Assembly: GCA_002316225.1 (NCBI GenBank)
Contig: DCDC01000042.1
Span: 1-20,387, forward strand
Direction of reading: 5' to 3'
Length of the DNA stretch: 20,387 nt
Source of the DNA: Firmicutes bacterium UBA1065
Lineage (GTDB): Bacteria > Bacillota > Clostridia > Tissierellales > Sedimentibacteraceae
Under the pieces are notes generated by a model. The model made no database searches and was not told the origin of the DNA. It saw only the letters and a program-made list of their open reading frames with translations. The position numbers and the translations under genes were made by a program. Positions 1-7,817 of this stretch are shown here, piece by piece (positions within the stretch are counted from its first letter, which is position 1; every line of letters starts with the position of its first letter).

Positions 1-8
1 TTTTAACA

Positions 9-37
9 TTGACATGTCCATAAGGTTTTAATATAAT
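9..37 (+). promoter_or_regulatory. Consensus sigma-A promoter of the flavoprotein reductase gene
   Basis: The -35 box TTGACA (9-14) and the -10 box TATAAT (32-37) both match the housekeeping consensus exactly and are 17 bases apart. Transcription should start near position 44, leaving a leader of about 107 very AT-rich bases before the ATG at 151. No riboswitch or attenuator fold was recognised in the leader. The call rests on motif match and position only. Confidence 0.85.
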
Positions 38-150
38 GAAATGGAAATATTTAAATATACTACAAATATTTTATTAAATTTTAAATATTTTACATACAGT
101 TTAGGTCTTAGTTTTTTATATAAATAAAGACAAAAAACAAGGAGGATAAT

Positions 151-1929
151 ATGAAAAATCTAAAGAAGTTTTTGGCCATACTGATCAGTACTTTGTTAGT
201 ATTGGGCATGGCCGGGTGTTCATCACCGACAGACACAAATCAACCGGAACCAGTTGAAGAAACACCTGCAGAAACTCCCGCAGAGGAACAAACAGGAATG
301 AAGCCGGGAAAATATACTGCTGCATTCAGAGGTTACAAGTCGGATGTTAAGGTTGAGACTGAGGTTGATTCTGAAAAAATCATCAGTGTAAAAGTTCTTG
401 AACACAAAGAAACTGACGGAATCGGAACTCATGCTGTTGAAAGGCTTCCAAAAATCATAGTGGACAGTCAGTCCGTAAAGGTAGATACCATAAGCGGAGC
501 TACCACTACAAGCTATGCAATTATCAACGGGGTTAAGGATGCTTTAAAACAAGCTGGAGCCGACATGAAAAAATTCGAGCTTGTGCCTCCTGCACCCACA
601 CCCAAGGATGTAACTCTTGATACGGATGTTGTTGTAATCGGTGGAGGAGCAGCCGGCTTGAGCGCTGCCCTGGAAGCAAGAAGGAATGGTGCTGAAGTTA
701 TTGTTGTTGAAAAGATGGACATAACAGGTGGCAATACAATACGTTCATCAGGAGCTTTCAATGTTGCCGGTCATAAATTGCAGATAGAAGCAAACAAAGG
801 CCGTAAGGACATTGAAGAATTCATTGAATTTACAATGACCGGAGGACATAATATGAATGATCCGGCACTTGTAAGGTACATGATAGAAAATTCCGCCGGA
901 ATAGTTGATTGGGTAACTGAGTTAGGCTTTACACCCGAAATCGGTGAAACATATCAAAGCTTTACAGTACCAGGTTATGCACCCGGTTTAATAATCGGTC
1001 TGCAAAAGTTCTTTGAAGAAATGGGCGGAAAAGTAATGCTATCAACAAAAGCCACAGAAATTATAATGAAGGATGGGGCTGCTGCCGGGATAATCGCGGA
1101 AGGAGCCGACGGCGGAAAGGTAACTATAAATGCCGGTGCGGTAGTTATAGCCACCGGAGGTTACGGAGCAAACTTAGAATGGATAGCCGAACTGGATCCT
1201 AGCCTTAAAGGTTTTGTAACCAATAACCATCCGGGTGCCACTGGAGATGGAATTGTCATGGCCCAGGCTGTTGGAGCGGCAGTCAGAGACTTGAACGAAA
1301 TTCAGACCCATCCAACTGTTCATGTGCCCACGGCAACCATGATGACCGAAGGTTGCAGAAATGCCGGTGGAATATTGGTTAATACTTCAGGAAAGAGATT
1401 TACAAATGAAGTGAATTACAGGGATATCGTATCTGAAGCAATATTGTCCCAGGATCAGGGCTTCGCATACCTGATAATTAATCAAGAAATAGTTGACAGC
1501 AACGGCAATATCCAGGGATATTACGATATCGGCGTACTCCAGAAATTTGATACGATTGCGGATTTGGCCAAATTTATGAATGTTGAAGAAAGCGTTCTGC
1601 AGGAAACTATGGATAAATGGAATAAGGCAGTGGCAGAGAAAAATGACCCTGAATTTAACAGCCAGTTCACATGGATAAGAAATTTAAGCAAGGGTCCCTG
1701 GTATTCAGTAGCAGTATCCCCAGGAATACACCACACAATGGGCGGTATAGTTATCAATACAAATACTGAAGTTATTTCTACCGACGGAAAGGTAATACCC
1801 GGACTATTTGCCTGCGGTGAGGTTACGGGAGGAGTTCATGGCGGTAACCGCGTAGGCGGAAATGCTATTCTTGACTGCCTGGTATTCGGTAAGACAGCAG
1901 GCGAAAAATCAGCCGCTTATATAAAATAA
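151..1929 (+). CDS. Flavinylated extracellular FAD-dependent reductase (fumarate/urocanate reductase-like flavocytochrome c family), lipoprotein
   Basis: The 592-residue protein begins with a lipoprotein signal ending at Cys23 (GMAGC) and an acidic Pro/Glu linker. An FMN-binding domain follows (about 50-135), with the ApbE flavinylation motif D112-x-x-SGATTT, so FMN is probably linked to Thr120. From about 158 to the end it is an FAD_binding_2 reductase: dinucleotide motif GGGAAG at 164-169 and residues matching the flavocytochrome c fumarate reductase active site (His387, Glu400, Arg403, Arg416, His528, Arg567). No haem CxxCH motif is present, so electrons probably arrive through FMN, as known for flavinylated extracellular reductases of Gram-positive bacteria. 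The acceptor could be fumarate, urocanate or another enoate and cannot be fixed. It stands alone, with AAGGAGG at 139-145 five bases before the ATG. Confidence 0.9.
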   Translation: MKNLKKFLAILISTLLVLGMAGCSSPTDTNQPEPVEETPAETPAEEQTGMKPGKYTAAFRGYKSDVKVETEVDSEKIISVKVLEHKETDGIGTHAVERLPKIIVDSQSVKVDTISGATTTSYAIINGVKDALKQAGADMKKFELVPPAPTPKDVTLDTDVVVIGGGAAGLSAALEARRNGAEVIVVEKMDITGGNTIRSSGAFNVAGHKLQIEANKGRKDIEEFIEFTMTGGHNMNDPALVRYMIENSAGIVDWVTELGFTPEIGETYQSFTVPGYAPGLIIGLQKFFEEMGGKVMLSTKATEIIMKDGAAAGIIAEGADGGKVTINAGAVVIATGGYGANLEWIAELDPSLKGFVTNNHPGATGDGIVMAQAVGAAVRDLNEIQTHPTVHVPTATMMTEGCRNAGGILVNTSGKRFTNEVNYRDIVSEAILSQDQGFAYLIINQEIVDSNGNIQGYYDIGVLQKFDTIADLAKFMNVEESVLQETMDKWNKAVAEKNDPEFNSQFTWIRNLSKGPWYSVAVSPGIHHTMGGIVINTNTEVISTDGKVIPGLFACGEVTGGVHGGNRVGGNAILDCLVFGKTAGEKSAAYIK

Positions 1930-1941
1930 TTCATAAAATTT

Positions 1942-1978
1942 AAAGCTGTTGAACCGTAATAATGGTTCAACAGCTTTT
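1942..1978. terminator. Bidirectional intrinsic terminator between convergent genes
   Basis: A perfect 14-bp stem (1942-1955 paired with 1964-1977) has an 8-base loop. It lies 12 bases after the reductase stop codon and 20 bases beyond the end of the convergent SLH gene. The U-tract is short on both strands (TTTT on the plus strand), so efficiency is uncertain, but the position fits a shared terminator. Confidence 0.75.
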
Positions 1979-1996
1979 ATTAAGGATGGGGAATCC

Positions 1997-3643
1997 TTAA
2001 TTGTCAGCTTCAACCTTGATTAAACCGATAAACTGAAGGCCGTCATTGGTCTTAACCGTGTATTTGAAGGTGGTTCCGTCAAAGTTCCTTTCAGGTACAA
2101 ACTCAACACTTACTAATCTTCTAATGCTTATTTCGGTTCCGATAACCGACCTGGTTCCTGCTCTTAGATCCGAATCACTGTCTTTATCAACTTTCTCAAA
2201 TAAAATTGTTACGAAATCATGGTCCTCAAATTCATCCAGGTACTCTTGAACTTCTTGGCCGAAAGCATCATCTTCTTCAAGGGTCAATGTATCCAGGAGG
2301 GATTTTACAAGAATCTTGATTTTACCTTCATATATATTGCCATCCCCGTCTTCTACCGTGTATTCAATTTCTATGGTCTTTTCATCATCCACCTGGTCAG
2401 GAGCCGGATAGAAATAAACCAAATTCATTTGTTTTAATTTTAATATATCGTCTTCTTCTACCTTTTCACTTCTTTCCAGTTCCCCGTCATTGTCTTCATC
2501 AAAATACAAGGCCCCGTATTTTTTATCCGGAAGTTTAAAACTTATTTTATCATTTGAGCTATAATCAAATTCTTTCTTGAACACTTCCTTAAACTTTGAA
2601 ATACTAAAGCTTATCGGAGCATTTTCATATCCCGTAAATGTGATATCTTCCAATTCACCGCGCTTTTCTTCAACTGTAATTTTGATTAAACCCTTATAGG
2701 AGTCTCCTTCATCATCATATGCCAGGTATTCGATTTCCAAAGCACCGGCTTTCTTAGGTACAACCGTTACTTTTGACAAATCCAGCTGCTTTCTTTCCGG
2801 GTCAACATAATATTTATTCTTGTTGGTTACGAAGGAATTGGAACGGCTGCTGCTGTCATAATCATAATATAAGAAGTTGTTGTTTTTGTCTGAGGGCTTT
2901 GTAAACTGAACATATACCAAATCGTCAACTTCATCTTCGATAGTTTCAACCAAGCTGTCTTTTTTATCATATTCATCATCGAATCTCAATACTTCTCCTT
3001 CTTCTATCGTAAGTTGTATATCATCGATGTCGTACTCGGATTCTTCGTCATATTGGCCTCCCGTCAGAACATAATAAAGCAGGGTGGCAATATCGCCCCT
3101 GGTGGCATAATCTTTAAGGTTCTTGTTCTTTCCGAGCAGGTCTTTATAATCTTCCCACAAATCAATATCCTCATCAAATTCAAAATATTTGTTTTTGTCC
3201 ATTGCCCTTTCTATCAGCAGAAGGACTTCTTCAACGGTTATGGACTGTTTGGGGAAGAACTTGTTGTTTCCTCTGCCCTTGGTTATACCCAATAGCTTGG
3301 CTATATATATTGCCTCATAAAAATATTCATTTATGTCCACATCATCAAACATATCCTTATAGTCCCTATTGAGTATATCTATCAAAGCACTTAATTTAAA
3401 TGCCCTGTCAATCATAACAATGGCATCTGCCCTTTTTACATATTGGTTTTCATAGAACTTGCCATCAGGATAACCCTTCATTATGCCCTTTCTCTTTACA
3501 AATTTTTGAACATAATCCCAGGAGTATCCGTTCTTTAACATCTTTTTCGCCTGTCCGAAAGGTATTGCCATGGCTACCGTGGTAAAGACCATGGACAAGA
3601 CGATAACAAAAGCAACAATCCTTTTTAAATATTTAGTCTTCAT
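1997..3643 (-). CDS. SLH-domain surface protein with three acidic cadherin-like repeats
   Basis: The 548-residue protein has a signal peptide (about 1-26). Three SLH-type segments follow (about 37-82, 98-148 and a shorter 160-195). The second lacks the usual TR pair (reads ITVEEV), while the first and third keep KRAD and TRGD. The rest is three consecutive beta-rich repeats of about 100-115 residues (209-324, 330-446, 449-546). Each closes with a pattern like YxVxDxxGxxxxGxIKIxV, resembling cadherin-like/Ig-like surface repeats, and all are rich in Asp and Glu. SLH domains bind pyruvylated wall polysaccharide, so the protein should sit in the S-layer or cell wall. No catalytic domain is visible; an adhesin, spacer or S-layer component is inferred. 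CCTCCT at 3649-3654 (AGGAGG on the coding strand) supports this start. Confidence 0.85.
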   Translation of the reverse strand: MKTKYLKRIVAFVIVLSMVFTTVAMAIPFGQAKKMLKNGYSWDYVQKFVKRKGIMKGYPDGKFYENQYVKRADAIVMIDRAFKLSALIDILNRDYKDMFDDVDINEYFYEAIYIAKLLGITKGRGNNKFFPKQSITVEEVLLLIERAMDKNKYFEFDEDIDLWEDYKDLLGKNKNLKDYATRGDIATLLYYVLTGGQYDEESEYDIDDIQLTIEEGEVLRFDDEYDKKDSLVETIEDEVDDLVYVQFTKPSDKNNNFLYYDYDSSSRSNSFVTNKNKYYVDPERKQLDLSKVTVVPKKAGALEIEYLAYDDEGDSYKGLIKITVEEKRGELEDITFTGYENAPISFSISKFKEVFKKEFDYSSNDKISFKLPDKKYGALYFDEDNDGELERSEKVEEDDILKLKQMNLVYFYPAPDQVDDEKTIEIEYTVEDGDGNIYEGKIKILVKSLLDTLTLEEDDAFGQEVQEYLDEFEDHDFVTILFEKVDKDSDSDLRAGTRSVIGTEISIRRLVSVEFVPERNFDGTTFKYTVKTNDGLQFIGLIKVEADN

Positions 3644-3743
3644 ACTTTCCTCCTCTTGATTTTCCCTTCAATAATTTTTTCTGCTATATCTTTCGGTATC
3701 CTTATGAAATATTTGGGGGTAGATATGACATTTCACTTTCGAC

Positions 3744-3785
3744 AAAAAACCGCCACCTCATCATCCGATGAAGTGACAGTTTTTT
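3744..3785 (-). terminator. Intrinsic terminator of the flavodiiron-DUF523 operon
   Basis: Read on the minus strand, a 14-bp stem with several G-U pairs (3767-3780 with 3749-3762) and a 4-base loop is followed by six T residues. The hairpin starts seven bases after the DUF523 stop codon. The plus strand also has a T-run after the stem (3780-3785), but no plus-strand gene reads into it. Confidence 0.85.
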
Positions 3786-3786
3786 C

Positions 3787-4230
3787 TTAAAAGTCTTCGT
3801 CACTTATAACTTCTATGCCGTTTTCCTGAAGAAGGCGGCTTGTAATTCCCTGACCGGGAGTCAAGGTTCCGGTGAAGGTGCCGTCATATACGTGCTTGCT
3901 TCCGCAGGAAGGACTCTTTTCCTTTAATATGGCCTTTTTTATCCCATGCTTTTTTGCAAGAGCCAATACCTTATTAGCCCCATCCACAAAATTCCCCGTT
4001 TTATCTTCCGATGCAGCATTAATTACTCTCCCCTCCCTTATTTCACAGGGAAGCCGGGGCACTTCCAATCCTCCCGCCACTTCGGGACAAACCGGTATTG
4101 CCTTTCCTTGGTCGACCAATTTTTTGATTTTATCCTTAACAAATACCTTCCCGTCATATCTAGTTTTTTCCCCGCAGAGGCAGGCACTCACGATATATTC
4201 GTACTTGTGTTTCTTTTCTTCAGGTTCCAT
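3787..4230 (-). CDS. DUF523 family protein (YbbK-like)
   Basis: This 147-residue protein is a full-length member of the DUF523 family. The visible hallmarks are the N-terminal SACLCGEKTRYDG segment, a central VCPEVAGGLEVPR stretch followed by PCEI, and the KSPSCG motif. The conserved cysteines suggest metal or persulfide chemistry, but the family's function is not established and none is assigned here. It starts 15 bases after the stop of the flavodiiron gene, with only a modest ribosome site (AGGATGG), so it is probably translated from the same message. The pairing with an oxygen/NO-reducing enzyme suggests a redox or sulfur-related role, which is inference. Confidence 0.85.
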   Translation of the reverse strand: MEPEEKKHKYEYIVSACLCGEKTRYDGKVFVKDKIKKLVDQGKAIPVCPEVAGGLEVPRLPCEIREGRVINAASEDKTGNFVDGANKVLALAKKHGIKKAILKEKSPSCGSKHVYDGTFTGTLTPGQGITSRLLQENGIEVISDEDF

Positions 4231-4245
4231 ATAATATCCATCCTG

Positions 4246-5469
4246 CTATTCAACTACTTTATCCTTCATTTTGTTTATCAGGGCTAAAACTTTTTCTTCA
4301 ATTTTATTGAAATCTTCTTGTGTCGGTGCCCCTTCAAATTCCACTGACTCTAAAAAATCCCACTTCATATTGTTTCTTTCAATAATTTCCTTCAACTCTT
4401 TCTCTGCTCCGCCTGACCATCCATAGGAGCCGAACCTGAAAGCAGTTTTGCCGGATACCTTTTTTCTTCCCAATTCATCCAGTGCGGAGGCTACAGGGGG
4501 GAAGAGCTTGTATTCATATGTGGGAGCAGCGATTATTACACCTGCGGATTTAAACACGGTGGCTACCATTTCACTGTCACTTTCCAGAGGCATCTTAAGC
4601 TTATTATACCTGACACCCTCCCTTTTTAGTACCTTTTCTGTAAATTCCACAGCTTTTTCCGTCATGCCGTACATTGAGCCCCAAAGGATACTGATTTGGT
4701 TTTTACCCGCTCCGTTTGCGTATTGGCTGAAACGCTTATAGTCGTTGATAATTTTTTGCGGGTTCTTTCTGTATAAGGGACCATGGCCGGGAGCTATAAT
4801 ACTTATGTCAAGTTCTTCTGCCTTTTGAATCGCCCTTTTTACCATGGAGGTAAAGGTGGTCATTACGTTTGAATAGTACCTGATACCTTCATTCTCGAAA
4901 AATTCTACTTCTTCCAAGGTAAGTTGGTCATCAAAATGATGGTCACCCATGCTGCCAAAGGCCCCGAACATATCGCAAGAAAACAGGGTCTTTGTTTCCG
5001 ACTCATAGGTATACATGGTGTCAGGCCAATGAACATTGGGTACAGGGTAAAAGTTCAAGACCTTGCCTTGCCCCAAATCTAATTTGTCTCCTTCTTTTAT
5101 TACACGGACTTTATCGTTGTTGTAAAAAGATGATACCAGTTTAGCTGCCTTGTCGGTACAAAAAATTATAAATTTATCGTTTATCTTTTCAAAGTTTTTA
5201 ATCCATCCTGAATGATCCGGCTCCATGTGGTTAACGATTAAATAGTCTACATCCTTAGGGTTAACTCCAATGTCCTCAAGATTGCTGTACAGGGTTTCCG
5301 GGACTCCGTCCCATCCTATGACTCCGTCAATGATTGCAGTTTTCTCTCCTTTCACTATGTAAGAATTCAAAGTTACCCCTTTGGCAATCTCCCATATTCC
5401 TTCAAAGAGCATATCATTTACATTCATTGTCAATAAATGTATGCCTTTTGCTACTTCTACCTTTTTCAT
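4246..5469 (-). CDS. fprA: Flavodiiron protein, FprA-type (oxygen/nitric-oxide reductase)
   Basis: The 407-residue protein has the two-domain layout of flavodiiron proteins. The N-terminal metallo-beta-lactamase fold carries the whole diiron ligand set: His81, Glu83 and Asp85 in HMEPDH, then His147, Asp166 and His229. A C-terminal flavodoxin domain begins near residue 258, with the FMN phosphate loop GSMYGMTEKA. No rubredoxin or extra reductase domain is fused, so it needs a separate electron donor. Family knowledge says these cytosolic enzymes reduce O2 to water or NO to N2O and protect anaerobes. It heads a two-gene operon with the DUF523 gene, has an AGGAGG ribosome site, and lies behind a promoter at 5517-5545. 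Confidence 0.95.
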   Translation of the reverse strand: MKKVEVAKGIHLLTMNVNDMLFEGIWEIAKGVTLNSYIVKGEKTAIIDGVIGWDGVPETLYSNLEDIGVNPKDVDYLIVNHMEPDHSGWIKNFEKINDKFIIFCTDKAAKLVSSFYNNDKVRVIKEGDKLDLGQGKVLNFYPVPNVHWPDTMYTYESETKTLFSCDMFGAFGSMGDHHFDDQLTLEEVEFFENEGIRYYSNVMTTFTSMVKRAIQKAEELDISIIAPGHGPLYRKNPQKIINDYKRFSQYANGAGKNQISILWGSMYGMTEKAVEFTEKVLKREGVRYNKLKMPLESDSEMVATVFKSAGVIIAAPTYEYKLFPPVASALDELGRKKVSGKTAFRFGSYGWSGGAEKELKEIIERNNMKWDFLESVEFEGAPTQEDFNKIEEKVLALINKMKDKVVE

Positions 5470-5516
5470 TTTTCTTCCTCCTGATCATTAAAAATAGAAT
5501 GTGCCTGATTTATTTA

Positions 5517-5545
5517 ATTATACTTACATTGTAGCACTTTTTCCA
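5517..5545 (-). promoter_or_regulatory. Predicted promoter of the flavodiiron operon
   Basis: On the minus strand a -10 box TATAAT (5517-5522) lies 17 bases from a weaker -35 box TGGAAA (5540-5545). The start of transcription should be near 5510, about 40 bases before the ATG. The -35 region is covered by a 7-bp dyad (see 5535-5553). Confidence 0.5.
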
Positions 5546-5553
5546 GAAAAGTG
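5535..5553. promoter_or_regulatory. Inverted repeat over the -35 region of the flavodiiron promoter
   Basis: CACTTTT (5535-5541) and AAAAGTG (5547-5553) form a perfect 7-bp dyad with a 5-base centre. The location over the -35 box would suit a repressor operator. It does not match the PerR consensus that I know, and no regulator gene is adjacent. Confidence 0.3.
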
Positions 5554-5592
5554 TATAAAAATCTCAAATATTGTCGGTATTTTAACAGTAAA

Positions 5593-5612
5593 GACACTTC
5601 ATACGAAGTGCC
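5593..5612 (-). terminator. Possible terminator of the csaB operon
   Basis: On the minus strand an 8-bp stem with a 4-base loop (5593-5600 paired with 5605-5612, one G-U pair) is followed by TTTACTGTTAAAAT, a poor U-tract. The first half can also pair with AAGTGTC at 5625-5631, giving an alternative fold. It lies about 100 bases after the csaB stop, beyond the repeat element. It is the best terminator candidate there, but weak. Confidence 0.35.
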
Positions 5613-5631
5613 TAAGTTTAACCTAAGTGTC

Positions 5632-5692
5632 GTCATCCTGAGGGCTTTAGCCCGAAGGATCTTATGAGATCCTTCGCTTCGCCCAGGATGAC
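5632..5692. repeat. GTCATCCTGAG-type palindromic repeat, single copy
   Basis: This is a near-palindrome of about 61 bases. GTCATCCTG at 5632-5640 pairs with CAGGATGAC at 5684-5692, and GCGAAGGATCT-like arms pair around a short TATG loop. A nested mini-hairpin GGGCT/AGCCC sits in the left arm. The same sequence, diverged, occurs at 11400-11461, showing that it is an interspersed family. On the minus strand it follows a T7 run just after the csaB stop codon. It contains no ORF. Confidence 0.8.
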
Positions 5693-5708
5693 AAAAAAAT
5701 TCTGGACC

Positions 5709-6761
5709 TCAGCTAAGAATCTCTCTCAGAACTTTTTCGTTTATGTAATTATAGGACATCAGCTCTTGAGTATTTTTCTGCAATACCCTTTTATATTCAT
5801 CATAGTTTTCATATAATTCATTAAAACCGGCTATCAATTCTTCTATAGTAATACGGTTCAAATCATTAAAGCAGATCTGCCCTGATTTGCCTGAAAAAAC
5901 CTCCACCTTGGGGTCATAGGACAAGGCTATGAAGGGCTTATTTAATATGGCGCTGAATATTAAACCATGCAGCCTCATGCCTATGAATACTTCTCCGGAT
6001 GATATCTGCAGGATTATATCTTCATAATTTAAATCTGACAGGTATTTTATTGAATTTTTCCTTATCCTGTCCTTGATTTTCAATAAAACTTTATCGTCGT
6101 TTCCTTTTTGAAAGGGCAGCAAAATAACTTCATATTCATTTATAACCAGGTATTCAATGAACTCAACCATTGTGTCAAGGAACTTTTCTTCATAATACCA
6201 ATTCCTTAGATTGATTATAACCCTCCTTGGTATGGGGTCCGACTTCTTATCGATATTTAAACTAAATACCAAATCATTGCCTAAATGAATGTTTTTCAGG
6301 TCATGGTTTTTCAAAAATTCATATGAAACTTCATCTCTCAAAACTATATGGTCCAAGGACTTTAAAATTTTAATTGTAGTTTTTGCGGCCATGGAGTTTT
6401 TCAAGGGACCTATGCCGTTTCCCAGCAAGACTACTTTTTTCCCGAAGAATTTTGCCAGCATTAATATGGCAAGGTAATAGTACAAGGATCTGTTGCTTGT
6501 GACGTTTTGCAGCATGGAACCTCCCCCGCCTACCAAAATATCGGAGTTCATTATTCCTTTAACTATATCCATGTATTTGTTCCTGCTTAAACCCTTAATC
6601 CCGTGTGTTTTTTCCGTATCCTTAACACTGTAGGTAATGGCTGTAATATCAGGTTTATCATATACCTTGTTCAGAAGATCGATAGTAGATTTAAGCAAGG
6701 CTTCGTCACCGGCATTTTTTGACCCGTAGTATCCGACTATTAATACTTTATGAACGCCCAT
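5709..6761 (-). CDS. csaB: CsaB-type polysaccharide pyruvyl transferase
   Basis: This 350-residue protein matches the polysaccharide pyruvyl transferase family along its length. Residues 10-22 (GYYGSKNAGDEAL) are the family's N-terminal signature, GGGS follows near residue 80, and a GMRLH segment lies in the C-terminal half. CsaB proteins add a ketal-linked pyruvate to wall polysaccharide using phosphoenolpyruvate, creating the ligand for SLH domains; that role is family knowledge. It is the last gene of a six-gene operon and starts three bases after the preceding glycosyltransferase stop, with GGGAG as ribosome site inside that gene's end. SLH proteins encoded at 1997-3643 and 16906-18330 are natural beneficiaries. 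Confidence 0.9.
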   Translation of the reverse strand: MGVHKVLIVGYYGSKNAGDEALLKSTIDLLNKVYDKPDITAITYSVKDTEKTHGIKGLSRNKYMDIVKGIMNSDILVGGGGSMLQNVTSNRSLYYYLAILMLAKFFGKKVVLLGNGIGPLKNSMAAKTTIKILKSLDHIVLRDEVSYEFLKNHDLKNIHLGNDLVFSLNIDKKSDPIPRRVIINLRNWYYEEKFLDTMVEFIEYLVINEYEVILLPFQKGNDDKVLLKIKDRIRKNSIKYLSDLNYEDIILQISSGEVFIGMRLHGLIFSAILNKPFIALSYDPKVEVFSGKSGQICFNDLNRITIEELIAGFNELYENYDEYKRVLQKNTQELMSYNYINEKVLREILS

Positions 6762-6764
6762 ATA

Positions 6765-7814
6765 CTATTCTCCCAGGTATAGCTTATACACTTCTTCATA
6801 TTTATCTACCATGATTTCAACGGAATAATTATTTTTGACATACTCCCTTTCCCACCGGCAATCCTGGTCATTTTTCAGCAAGAAGTCTATATCCCTTTCC
6901 AAATCCTCATATGTTACCAGATTAGTATTCCTTGCCGTAAAATTATTAAACTCCGCCAACTCTAATTTAGACTCATCCAGTATTCCCATGTAACCGAAAT
7001 TTCCGGCTATTATGACAGGCATGTTGTAACACATGGCTTCCAGGGCAGCCCTGCTTACTCCTACAAAAATTTGAGCCTTATCCAAGTATTCTCCCACATT
7101 TAATACCCTGCCGGCAAAAACAACATTGTTCAACCCGGCAGCTTGTTTCTTCAGGTTATTAAGTTGTGAGCCGTCTCCCACAATCGTTATAAGGATATTA
7201 TCATGTGCCCTGCCATACTCGATTAATTTTTCCGCAACTAAACTTGTATCATCATCCAATCGGCTGACATGGAGAATCCCTCTTCTCTCTAAGTTGTTAG
7301 TCGGTTTAAACTTATCCAGGTTTATCCCGTTTATTGTGCCATAAATCCTGCCATCAGGAATGCTGTAGATGTTCTTTAAATAATTCCTGATATCATCACT
7401 AACGACAAAGACCCTGTCTCCCCATTGGGTTAAATATTTAAGCAATAAATTAACGTGGAAGGTGAAATGTGCTGTAGTTATCATGTCAAATCCGTGCTTT
7501 TTCTTAAGCAGGGAAAGCAAAAAGGCCGGTATTCGGGCGTGAGCGTGCACCAATTTTATATTCTCTTTTTTTATTAAATCGTTAAGTATGATGAGAGATT
7601 TAATAACTGCTGCCGGGTTCTTGGTATGGAGAGGGACCTTGACGGTTTCTACCCCGGCATTTTTCAAAACGTCCTCATAGTCTCCCCCGTTGGAAGCCAC
7701 TATAACCCTGTATCCCCTTTTTTTCAGCTCTATGGACAATTCTATCACATGGGTTTCCGCTCCCCCTATATCCAAACCCATCAGAGCCTGGAGCACTGTT
7801 TTTTCCTTATACAT
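6765..7814 (-). CDS. GT4-family glycosyltransferase
   Basis: The 349-residue protein has the GT-B fold pattern. A glycine-rich acceptor-domain start (GGAETHVIEL near residues 17-26) is followed by a C-terminal nucleotide-sugar domain with the GDGSQL and FAGRV segments. In the usual E-x7-E donor motif only the second glutamate is clear (SRAALEAM), so donor binding may differ from the other GT4 of the operon. No membrane segment or signal peptide is visible, so it acts at the cytoplasmic face. It begins three bases after the upstream DUF4330-like gene and ends three bases before csaB. Sugar and linkage cannot be predicted. Confidence 0.85.
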   Translation of the reverse strand: MYKEKTVLQALMGLDIGGAETHVIELSIELKKRGYRVIVASNGGDYEDVLKNAGVETVKVPLHTKNPAAVIKSLIILNDLIKKENIKLVHAHARIPAFLLSLLKKKHGFDMITTAHFTFHVNLLLKYLTQWGDRVFVVSDDIRNYLKNIYSIPDGRIYGTINGINLDKFKPTNNLERRGILHVSRLDDDTSLVAEKLIEYGRAHDNILITIVGDGSQLNNLKKQAAGLNNVVFAGRVLNVGEYLDKAQIFVGVSRAALEAMCYNMPVIIAGNFGYMGILDESKLELAEFNNFTARNTNLVTYEDLERDIDFLLKNDQDCRWEREYVKNNYSVEIMVDKYEEVYKLYLGE

Positions 7815-7817
7815 AAC

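Noticed and set aside
3640..3732. Open stretch of about 29 codons on the minus strand just before the SLH gene, reading like FIRIPKDIAEKIIEGKIK and ending in an ATGA overlap with the SLH start.
   Set aside because: It has no ATG, GTG or TTG start in frame and lies after a terminator. It could be the tail of a lost gene, but a chance open frame in AT-rich DNA explains it as well.
5694..5708. Run of seven T residues on the minus strand right after csaB as an intrinsic terminator.
   Set aside because: No stable stem directly precedes the T-run; the long palindrome follows it instead, so the order is wrong for an intrinsic terminator.
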